DNA of 9,930 nt from Pseudomonadota bacterium (GTDB lineage Bacteria; Pseudomonadota; Alphaproteobacteria; Azospirillales; Azospirillaceae), in the NCBI GenBank assembly GCA_023412175.1, contig JAEYOB010000269.1, positions 1-9,930 on the forward strand, in the 5' to 3' direction. How positions within the stretch are numbered: position 1 is the stretch's first letter; each line of letters begins with the position of its first letter. Below, piece after piece: positions 1-5,469 of this stretch. The notes beneath the pieces are model-generated. The model did no database searches. It was not told the DNA's origin and worked only from the letters and a program-made list of their open reading frames with translations. A program made the translations under genes and the position numbers.

Positions 1-126
1 CCCCCCCACCCCCCCCACGCCGGGGGGCCATGATTGCGCCGGGGGCCGCGCAGGCGCCGTCCGGCGCTTCATCAACGTAACGGGGGGGTAGCCGGCAGGC
101 CCGGCGAGCCACCAAGGGAGACGGTA

Positions 127-318
127 ATGGGAAGCTTCAGCCTGATGCACTGGATCGTGGTGCTGGTCATTGCTCTGCTGCTCTTCGGTGCGGGCAAACT
201 GCCCAGCGTCATGGGTGACCTTGCCAAGGGAATGAAAGCCTTCAGGGCGGGCCTCAACGACGAGTCCGTTCCTGCTCCGCCATCATCCGATAGGCTCACC
301 GGCCCTAAATCCGGTTGA
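127..318 (+). CDS. tatA: TatA/E-type twin-arginine translocase subunit
   Basis: Small 63-residue protein with TatA/E architecture. It has a short N-terminus, one membrane helix (about residues 8-20, [12 protein letters not shown]), an FG hinge at 20-21, then an amphipathic helix (about 25-42) with the family's [12 protein letters not shown] pattern and a short polar tail. TatA oligomers form the inner-membrane passage for folded proteins with twin-arginine signals. The ATG at 127 is chosen because GGGAG lies 6 bases upstream and the protein then begins with the typical MGSFS; an upstream TTG at 34 would add 31 atypical residues. It is shorter than many housekeeping TatA proteins (about 70-90 residues), and no tatB or tatC is visible, so it is probably an accessory paralogue. 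A Tat substrate (SoxC) lies about 3 kb downstream; helping to export it is inference. Confidence 0.85.
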   Translation: MGSFSLMHWIVVLVIALLLFGAGKLPSVMGDLAKGMKAFRAGLNDESVPAPPSSDRLTGPKSG

Positions 319-361
319 TGGGTTAGCGATAAGGCGCATGGTCTTCCTCAGCAGTACGGAC

Positions 362-487
362 TGGTCCTGACCCGGAAATCTGGTCCAGTTGGCCGGCAAC
401 TTTTCGGGCGCATTTCCATCCCGTGAGGAGGAGAGCGCCATCGGAAACGGTACACGGAGGAGCAGGTCATCGGGTCCAACTGCGGAT
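362..487 (+). mobile_element. Remnant of the left end of an IS3-family insertion sequence
   Basis: From 445 a short frame reads KRYTEEQVIG, the characteristic N-terminus of IS3-family OrfA transposases. It then runs into unrelated sequence (SNCG) and stops at 487. The expected ATG directly upstream appears to have lost a base: the sequence reads AT-CGG-AAA-CGG where ATG-CGG-AAA-CGG is expected. About 80 bases upstream, the stretch beginning TGGTCCTGACCCGGAAAT resembles a terminal inverted repeat, and that spacing is normal for this family. A purine-rich GAGGAGGAGAG precedes the ruined start. The rest of the element is missing by about 473, so it cannot move. The exact terminus and subgroup are uncertain. 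Confidence 0.5.
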
Positions 488-562
488 GATCCCGGGCCGC
501 TGCAGCCGCTCGGACCCCGTGTCCGGCGACAACTTGCCAGGCATTCCGGACCACAGCGACAA

Positions 563-1249
563 TCACACCCTCGTCGGTCGTGGCGCTTTCACCCCTGGAA
601 CTTTTTCGTCTGGAGATCGTGGTGAATTGCCGCCTTCGATCATGCCATACTCGGCCACCGCGCGCAGGACCAACTCGCTGAAAATGTCAGCGATTTCCTG
701 GGGGGTGCTGCGTCCTTGGGGGTTCAGCCACAGGAAGCTGTAGAAATACATCCCCAGAAGCCCCTTCAACGCCACGGTCGGAATGGGGCGGAACACGCCT
801 TTTTCCATTCCATCGGCAATGGCGTCAGCCCAAATCTTCTGGTACTGGGCGTGCAGGTTCGACACGACGAGGTGATGGTTTCCGGTCAGCGCGTTCACTT
901 CACGGAAGCACACCGTCAGCTCCGCCAGATGCGCGCCGATGGTGCCCATCAAATGGCGGCTGAGTTGCCGGATCCGGGCCACGGGGTCTTCGACTTTGGC
1001 GGCGATCGCTTGTCCGGATTTGACGAGGTCGCTGATGTAGCGCGACGCTATGTCGTAGAGCAAATCCTCTTTGCTGCCGATGTGGTAGTACAGCGCGCCG
1101 CGGCCGAGGCCAACGGCCGCGCCGATCTCGGCAATGCCGACGCCGTTGTATCCTTTGGCCGCGAACAGCTCGGCCGAAACCCGCCGGATGCGCTCGCGCT
1201 GCGGAGACCCCTTGGCATCTCCTGCATCGTGAGGTGTTCCTGGTGGCAT
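563..1249 (-). CDS. TetR/AcrR-family transcriptional regulator
   Basis: A 228-residue protein with a canonical TetR N-terminal DNA-binding domain. Residues 19-70 hold helix 1 (IRRVSAELFAAKGYNGVGI) and a helix-turn-helix of the form IAEIGAAVGLGRGALYYHIGSK, ending in KEDLLY. The C-terminal all-helical ligand domain (about 85-203) resembles those of KstR2/BM3R1-like regulators and presumably binds a small molecule. The last 20 or so residues are Pro/Arg-rich and look like an added tail. The ATG at 1249 has AGGA about 10 bases upstream. It is transcribed away from the MFS-soxC-soxD unit, the usual layout for a local repressor, and two near-identical palindromes lie in the shared upstream region. 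The ligand cannot be told from sequence; control of a sox-type cassette by TetR is unusual, since SoxR in classical clusters is ArsR-type. Confidence 0.9.
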   Translation of the reverse strand: MPPGTPHDAGDAKGSPQRERIRRVSAELFAAKGYNGVGIAEIGAAVGLGRGALYYHIGSKEDLLYDIASRYISDLVKSGQAIAAKVEDPVARIRQLSRHLMGTIGAHLAELTVCFREVNALTGNHHLVVSNLHAQYQKIWADAIADGMEKGVFRPIPTVALKGLLGMYFYSFLWLNPQGRSTPQEIADIFSELVLRAVAEYGMIEGGNSPRSPDEKVPGVKAPRPTRV

Positions 1250-1320
1250 AATGCTCTGGTCCTGACGTTTCGGTGCTCTCCCAGCATTCCGCTCAATCCC
1301 CCTGAAAGTCCAATCCAGAA

Positions 1321-1361
1321 TTCAGCCGAACGGCCGCCCGCGCCGCAGGGAAGCGGCTGAA
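1321..1361. repeat. Inverted repeat in the tetR upstream region
   Basis: TTCAGCCG (1321-1328) is repeated as its exact reverse complement CGGCTGAA (1354-1361), with a 25-base GC-rich spacer. It lies about 72-112 bases upstream of the tetR start and directly beside the first operator candidate. It could form a hairpin in the tetR leader or be a widely spaced binding site; the sequence does not decide. Confidence 0.45.
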
Positions 1362-1367
1362 CAGCAT

Positions 1368-1385
1368 GTACAGACCGAACGGTAC
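1368..1385. promoter_or_regulatory. Candidate TetR-family operator, copy 1
   Basis: GTACAGACCGAACGGTAC is an imperfect palindrome with GTAC ends around a GACCG-type core, the style of many TetR/AcrR operators. It matches a second site at 1630-1647 at 13 of 18 positions and both are followed by AA. It is 119 bases upstream of tetR, suited to autoregulation. Binding by this regulator is inferred from position and duplication. Confidence 0.6.
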
Positions 1386-1602
1386 AAAAATTTTGACGGG
1401 CGGACAGCCTCGTGCCCGCACCGGCGCCATGCGTCGCATCCACCCCAATAAGCGCATCCCCTTTCTGTTGAGTTGTTTCTTTTGAGTTTTCTTTCACATT
1501 TCAATAACTTAAGTCGGATGGTGATGTTGACGGCGGCCTTGGGTCCGAGCGCCCGCCACGGATGGCCGCCAACCTCGGTGGTTCGGTCCGCGAACAATCC
1601 GC

Positions 1603-1616
1603 TTGACAGCTGTCAA
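1603..1616. promoter_or_regulatory. Perfect 14-bp palindrome of CRP/FNR type
   Basis: TTGACAGCTGTCAA is a perfect palindrome with the 5-4-5 layout TTGAC-N4-GTCAA, a known form of CRP/FNR-superfamily sites (FNR, FixK, DNR and relatives). Its first six bases also match a sigma70 -35 element (TTGACA). The nearest good -10 match, TACAAT at 1645-1650, is 36 bases away, too far for a normal promoter pair but compatible with an activator site upstream of a promoter. MarR or GntR binding is an alternative. Confidence 0.45.
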
Positions 1617-1629
1617 AGTCAGCCGCACC

Positions 1630-1647
1630 GTATGGACCGGTCGGTAC
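1630..1647. promoter_or_regulatory. Candidate TetR-family operator, copy 2
   Basis: GTATGGACCGGTCGGTAC has a fully symmetric GGACCGGTC-type centre and near-symmetric GTA/TAC ends, so it is the more symmetric of the two copies. It overlaps TACAAT (1645-1650), the best -10-like hexamer before the MFS gene, so a repressor bound here would plausibly block that promoter. Centre-to-centre distance to copy 1 is 262 bases. Confidence 0.6.
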
Positions 1648-1866
1648 AATGCCGTGGCTCCCAGACAAAGCCAAGCAGCGCGGTGCCCTCCCAACGAGAC
1701 AGCGGTGCTGATATGAAAAGCATTGGAGGAAACGACTCCGTTTCCGGAAATGGCGCTGCCAACGCCGGAGCACCCGCGGCGCCCGCCAACATCGCCACTC
1801 TCCTGGCGCCGGGAACCTCCAGGGACAGCACCCAGCACCGGCCTGCTGCGCCGGCTCGGCAGCGTT

Positions 1867-1870
1867 GGAG
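1867..1870 (+). promoter_or_regulatory. Ribosome binding site choosing the MFS start
   Basis: GGAG sits 7 bases before the in-frame GTG at 1878. The competing in-frame ATGs at 1713 and 1893 have no good Shine-Dalgarno sequence at a suitable distance. Confidence 0.5.
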
Positions 1871-1877
1871 TGACGGC

Positions 1878-3143
1878 GTGGGCGCGCAGCCGATGGACGC
1901 GCAAGCTGGGCGGTGCGGGGCGTCCGGCTTACCTGAGGCTTCCGCCTCGCGGTGGTGGGTTCTGGCGACCCTCGCGGTTTGCGTGGTGCTGACGATGACC
2001 ACGTGGTTTTCCGCCACGGCGGTCATTCCCCAACTGCGCGACGCATGGGGGCTCTCGAACAGCGCGGCCGCCTGGTTGACCATTGCCGTGCAGATCGGCT
2101 TCGTGATCGGTGCGGTCGGCGCCAGCGTGCTTGGGCTGTCAGACGTCGTGTCTCCCAAGACGCTGATGGTGGCCGGCGCCATGGGGGCGGCGGTTGCCAA
2201 TGGCTGTATCCTCCTGGCGGACAGCGCGTGGACCGCGATGGGGCTGCGCATGCTGACCGGGGTTTTCCTGGCCGGCGTCTATCCGCCCTCCCTGAAGCTG
2301 ATCGCCACATGGTTCGCTTCGGGACGGGGACTGGCGCTTGGCACTCTGGTCGGCGCGCTGACCCTCGGGTCGGCCGCCCCGCACCTGGTCAACGGCGTGG
2401 GCGGCCTGCAATGGGAAATCGTCATCGCGAGCACCACCGCGGCCACTCTGGCCGGGGCTTTGATCGTCGCGCTGTTCGTACAGGAAGGGCCGTATCCGTT
2501 CCCGCGCGCGGCGTTCCACCCTCGGCAGGCGGCGCACATCTTCCGCAACCGCGGCATCGTGCTGGCCAGCCTCGGGTATTTCGGCCACATGTGGGAATTG
2601 TACGCGATGTGGGCGTGGTACCTCGCCTTCGCGCGCGAGTATCTCAGCGGTCGGGGTCATGATGGCCAGATCATGGGATCCCTGCTGAGTTTCGCAGTCA
2701 TCGCCATGGGGGCGCTCGGCTGCGTCGCCGGCGGTCTGTTCGGTGACCGTTGGGGCCGGGCCACGCTGACCAGCGTGATGATGGCCCTGTCCGGAGGGTG
2801 CGCCTTGGTCGCGGGTTTCGCCTTCGACGGGCCAGCCTGGCTGTTCATCCTCATCGGGCTGGTGTGGGGCTTCACGGTGGTGGCCGACTCCGCCCAATTC
2901 TCGGCGGTCGTCACGGAGGTCGGCAACCCGCAGTTCGTCGGGACCGCGCTGACTCTGCAACTCGGCCTGGGCTTCATCCTGACGGTTCCGACGATCTGGC
3001 TGCTGCCGCTCGCCGCCGATCTGTTTCGAAGCTGGCAGTGGGCGTTCCTGATCCTGCTGCCGGGGCCATGCCTGGGCGTCATCGCGATGCTGGCCCTGCG
3101 CCGATTGCCCGAGGCCCGCAAGATCGCCGGCGGGAAACGCTGA
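1878..3143 (+). CDS. Major facilitator superfamily transporter
   Basis: Inner-membrane secondary transporter of 421 residues from GTG 1878, a normal MFS size. Hydrophobic segments repeat along the whole length, consistent with about 12 membrane helices; the first starts near residue 26 (WWVLATLAVCVVLTMTTWFS). The best-kept MFS signature is motif A in the middle loop, GGLFGDRWGRA; its N-terminal counterpart (GLSDVVSPKT) is degenerate. The start is uncertain. GTG 1878 has a good ribosome site; ATG 1713 would add 55 Ala/Pro-rich residues without one; ATG 1893 gives 416 residues. It ends 41 bases before soxC on the same strand, so they are very likely co-transcribed. The substrate is not evident; uptake of an organosulfur or sulfur-oxyanion substrate, or export of the product, would fit the neighbours. 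Confidence 0.85.
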   Translation: MGAQPMDAQAGRCGASGLPEASASRWWVLATLAVCVVLTMTTWFSATAVIPQLRDAWGLSNSAAAWLTIAVQIGFVIGAVGASVLGLSDVVSPKTLMVAGAMGAAVANGCILLADSAWTAMGLRMLTGVFLAGVYPPSLKLIATWFASGRGLALGTLVGALTLGSAAPHLVNGVGGLQWEIVIASTTAATLAGALIVALFVQEGPYPFPRAAFHPRQAAHIFRNRGIVLASLGYFGHMWELYAMWAWYLAFAREYLSGRGHDGQIMGSLLSFAVIAMGALGCVAGGLFGDRWGRATLTSVMMALSGGCALVAGFAFDGPAWLFILIGLVWGFTVVADSAQFSAVVTEVGNPQFVGTALTLQLGLGFILTVPTIWLLPLAADLFRSWQWAFLILLPGPCLGVIAMLALRRLPEARKIAGGKR

Positions 3144-3172
3144 CGCGCGTTCCATACCGCCAACAAAACAAG

Positions 3173-3177
3173 GGAGG
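3173..3177 (+). promoter_or_regulatory. Strong ribosome binding site for soxC
   Basis: GGAGG within AGGGAGGAAG, 7 bases before ATG 3185, is near-ideal and favours that start. A second strong match, AGGAGGG at 3321-3327, lies just before an internal in-frame ATG at 3329, but only about 2 bases separate its GGAGG core from the ATG, too close for efficient initiation. Confidence 0.7.
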
Positions 3178-3184
3178 AAGCCGT

Positions 3185-4618
3185 ATGAGCAAGGTGGAAC
3201 CAGTCGACTATGACGAGAAAACGCGCCAGTACATCGACGCGATGATCGAGTCGGAAGAGCACGACCTCGCAGCGCGCCGGGCGGCCGAAGGGGACGGCAC
3301 GGGTGCGGAATGCCCGTGCCAGGAGGGAATGTTCCCAACGCGGGCCCCGAGCCGCCGCCGCTTCCTTTTCGCGGCGGGTTCGACGGTGGGAGCCGGCGCC
3401 GTCGGGCTGTTGGGAGCCCGAGCCGCAGTGGCCGCCGACAGAAAGGCCCCGCCCGGTGCCGAACACTTCGATGTGCCGGACGACCCGACCAAGGAGCAGG
3501 GTCGTCCCGTCGGGGCCGACGGCGGCTATGGCTCGCGCTCCCAGTTCGAGACGGAGGTTCGCCAACGCTATCCGACGCCGAATGAAAACACGTCCTGGTC
3601 GTTGACGCCGCTCGACAAAATGCTCGGCAACCTGACGGCCTCGGGGCTGCATTTCGAACGCCATCACGGCGGCATCCCGACCATCGATCCGGCCCGCCAT
3701 CAACTCGTCGTGCACGGGATGGTCGGCACGCCCAAGGCCTTCACCATGGCCGACCTGAAGCGCTTCCCGTCGGTGACGCGCAAGCATTTCATCGAATGCT
3801 CGGGCAACGGTCTCACCGAGTGGAACAAGCCAACCCTGAAGACCGTCCAGGGCACCCATGGGCTGCTCAGCACCTCGGAGTGGACGGGGGTACTGTTCGC
3901 CACGATCGCGCGTGAAGTCGGCCTGAAGGAGGACGGCGCCTGGGTTCTGGCCGAGGGCGCCGACGCCGCGGTCATGACGCGCTCCATACCCATGGAGAAG
4001 ATGCTCAAGGACGCCATCATCGCCTATGGCCAGAACGGCGAAGCCATCCGTCCCGAACAAGGCTATCCGATCCGTCTGGTCCTGCCGGGGTATGAAGGCA
4101 ACACACACATCAAGTGGCTCCGGCGCCTGGAGATCAGCGACAAACCCTTCATGACCCGGGAGGAGACGTCGAAGTACACGGACCTGCTGGGGAACGGCAA
4201 GGCGCGGCAGTTCTCGCTCGATATGGACGCCAAGTCCGTCATTACCTTTCCGTCGGGAGACATGAAGCTGCCGGGGGCGGGCTTCTACAACATTGGGGGC
4301 CTTGCGTGGTCCGGCCGGGGCCGTGTCCAATCGGTGGACGTCTCGGTAGACGGCGGAAAGTCCTGGTATCCGGCGCGCATCGAGTCCACACCCGAGCCGA
4401 TGTGCACGGTGCGCTTCAGCTTCCCGTGGATGTGGAACGGCCAGCCGGCCGTTCTTCAGAGCCGCTGTATGGACGAAACGGGCTATCTCCAGCCGACCCT
4501 GAAGGAGCTTGTCGCGATCCGGGGATCAAATGGCCCGTTCGGGTCGATCTATCACCTGAATGCGATCCAAAGCTGGGCCGTGGCTGCTGATGGGAGTGTG
4601 AGCAATGTCCATGCATAA
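3185..4618 (+). CDS. soxC: Sulfur/sulfite dehydrogenase molybdopterin subunit SoxC
   Basis: A 477-residue enzyme of the sulfite oxidase family. It holds molybdenum-molybdopterin and oxidises a sulfur atom (sulfane sulfur on SoxYZ in classical Sox, or sulfite in relatives), passing electrons to SoxD in the periplasm. SoxC-like signatures include NTSWSLTPLDKMLG, GLHFERHHGG, the molybdenum-ligand Cys205 in HFIECSGNG, EGADAAVMTRSIP, RPEQGYPIRLVLPG, REETSKYTDL and MDETGYLQPT. The C-terminal dimerisation domain follows from about residue 340. A Tat signal lies at 56-84: SRRRFL, a hydrophobic stretch and an AVAA cleavage region. About 55 residues precede the twin arginines, unusually long, with CPC at 43-45; starting at Met49 (3329) would give a normal Tat signal and 429 residues. 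It overlaps soxD by 14 bases. SoxC identity rests on remembered family motifs. Confidence 0.92.
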   Translation: MSKVEPVDYDEKTRQYIDAMIESEEHDLAARRAAEGDGTGAECPCQEGMFPTRAPSRRRFLFAAGSTVGAGAVGLLGARAAVAADRKAPPGAEHFDVPDDPTKEQGRPVGADGGYGSRSQFETEVRQRYPTPNENTSWSLTPLDKMLGNLTASGLHFERHHGGIPTIDPARHQLVVHGMVGTPKAFTMADLKRFPSVTRKHFIECSGNGLTEWNKPTLKTVQGTHGLLSTSEWTGVLFATIAREVGLKEDGAWVLAEGADAAVMTRSIPMEKMLKDAIIAYGQNGEAIRPEQGYPIRLVLPGYEGNTHIKWLRRLEISDKPFMTREETSKYTDLLGNGKARQFSLDMDAKSVITFPSGDMKLPGAGFYNIGGLAWSGRGRVQSVDVSVDGGKSWYPARIESTPEPMCTVRFSFPWMWNGQPAVLQSRCMDETGYLQPTLKELVAIRGSNGPFGSIYHLNAIQSWAVAADGSVSNVHA

Positions 4619-5180
4619 GCCTTTGATCGCCGCGGCCGGCGCAATGGCTTTGGCCGCTCTTCCCCTGGCGACCGCCGCGCAGATGCCGAACGACGCGCGC
4701 CTTAGCTTCGGCACACCGGTCAAGCCGGAGGATATGGCCCGGTATTTCTCCATTCCGCCGAGCGGACAGGGGCTGCCGGCGGGCAGCGGGACCGCGGAGC
4801 ACGGTGCCAAGGTTTATGCCGACAACTGCGTGGCTTGCCATGGTGAACGCCTGGAGGGTATTCCCCAGCCTGGGATTGGCGGCGACAAGTTGATCGGTGG
4901 GCGCGGGTCGCTGGCGACCAAGACACCGGTGAAAACGGTGGAGAGCTATTGGCCCTATGCCACGACGCTGTTCGATTACGTGAAGCGGGCGATGCCGTTC
5001 AGCGCGCCAGGCTCGCTCTCGGACGACGACGTCTATGCGGTCGTCGCCTACGTCTTGTCCGAAGCCAAGATCATTCAGCCGACGGACATCATAAACGCGG
5101 ACACGCTGCCGAAAGTCCGAATGCCGAACCGTGACGGTTTCGTACCGGATGGGCGGCCGGAAATTCAGCTTTATCACTGA
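4605..5180 (+). CDS. soxD: Monoheme c-type cytochrome, SoxD-like
   Basis: A 191-residue periplasmic cytochrome c that should accept electrons from SoxC. A Sec signal covers residues 1-25 (HKP, hydrophobic core, then cleavage near ATAA before Q26). The heme site is CVACH at 75-79 and the likely axial ligand is Met130 in KRAMPFSAPGSLSDDDVYA. The stretches LIGGRGSLATKTPVKTVESYWPYATT and LPKVRMPNRDGFVPD are characteristic of SoxD; the first is given here as LIGGRGSLATKTPV followed by ESYWPYATT. Classical Paracoccus SoxD is roughly twice as long with two hemes; here only the N-terminal cytochrome domain is present. The ATG at 4605 has GGGAG 8 bases upstream and overlaps the soxC end, pointing to translational coupling. 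A SorB-like cytochrome is a less likely name. Confidence 0.87.
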   Translation: MSMHKPLIAAAGAMALAALPLATAAQMPNDARLSFGTPVKPEDMARYFSIPPSGQGLPAGSGTAEHGAKVYADNCVACHGERLEGIPQPGIGGDKLIGGRGSLATKTPVKTVESYWPYATTLFDYVKRAMPFSAPGSLSDDDVYAVVAYVLSEAKIIQPTDIINADTLPKVRMPNRDGFVPDGRPEIQLYH

Positions 5181-5195
5181 CCGGCTCGCCAGCGG

Positions 5196-5230
5196 CCGAT
5201 GAGGGGCATATCACGTGTGCCCCTCATCGG
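5196..5230. terminator. Hairpin terminator after soxD
   Basis: CCGATGAGGGGCA (5196-5208) pairs perfectly over 13 bp with TGCCCCTCATCGG (5218-5230). A T-G and an A-T pair extend the stem inward and leave a 5-base loop. It starts 15 bases after the soxD stop. No U-rich tail follows on either strand, so it may stop transcription only partly or protect the mRNA 3' end; it could serve both soxD and the convergent integrase gene. Confidence 0.7.
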
Positions 5231-5469
5231 TGCAGCGCACGAAGACAGCGGACAAAGCTTTCTCAGGGTGTCGGCCAGTGCGCTTCACCGGTTCTAATCC
5301 CTGTCTTTTCCACCCCACACCATGCCCCACAATCTATATTGGGCGGAGGTAAAAACAAGGGACGTTGGCGAACGTGGGCGGAAGGGAAAATCAGGAGTGT
5401 CAATGAGATAGCGGGCGGCGGCGAGCAGTAAAAAACGCCCGCGGATACTTGTTTGAAAGCCTCTCCCGC
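5231..5469. other. Convergent spacer between soxD and the integrase
   Basis: 239 bases without a recognisable gene. GCGGGCG (5411-5417) can pair with CGCCCGC (5436-5442), with an A6 run (5430-5435) in the loop. On the minus strand this gives CCGCGGGCG followed by T6, a possible weak terminator 28 bases beyond the integrase stop. CAAT-ctat-ATTG near 5331-5342 is a minor inverted repeat. Confidence 0.35.

Larger units (their letters stand above)
1250..1877. other. Long regulatory interval between tetR and the MFS gene
   Basis: 628 bases with no convincing gene. It holds an 8-bp inverted repeat (1321-1361), operator-like palindromes at 1368-1385 and 1630-1647, a CRP/FNR-type palindrome at 1603-1616 and an AT-rich patch at about 1450-1515 that contrasts with the GC-rich surroundings and carries TTGAGTT twice (1468 and 1482). 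A reverse-strand half-box GACCGAAC (1581-1588) repeats the core of the first operator. The frame of the MFS gene stays open back to 1473, but the translation before 1713 looks non-coding and would place the operators inside the gene. Confidence 0.6.

Noticed and set aside
30..80. Possible short gene from ATG 30 to the stop at 80
   Set aside because: Only 16 codons, no ribosome site, embedded in homopolymer-rich sequence; more likely the end of an upstream frame or non-coding.
1603..1650. TTGACA and TACAAT read as one sigma70 promoter
   Set aside because: The spacing is 36 bases instead of about 17, so they are not a single promoter; the TTGACA belongs to a perfect palindrome and is reported as such.
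3050..3143. Possible CRISPR or tandem coding repeats in the window
   Set aside because: No regularly spaced repeats of 20-40 bases were seen anywhere; the only repeat clusters are the short motifs near the integrase.
2139..3338. Minus-strand open frame of 399 codons antisense to the MFS gene
   Set aside because: Low-complexity Arg/Gln/Gly product with no recognisable domain; a shadow of the MFS gene.
2657..4330. Long open frame of 557 codons on the minus strand opposite the MFS gene and soxC
   Set aside because: Its translation is Arg/Gly/Pro-rich with no family motifs, and it lies antisense to strongly recognisable MFS and SoxC coding sequence. High GC content commonly leaves such frames open.
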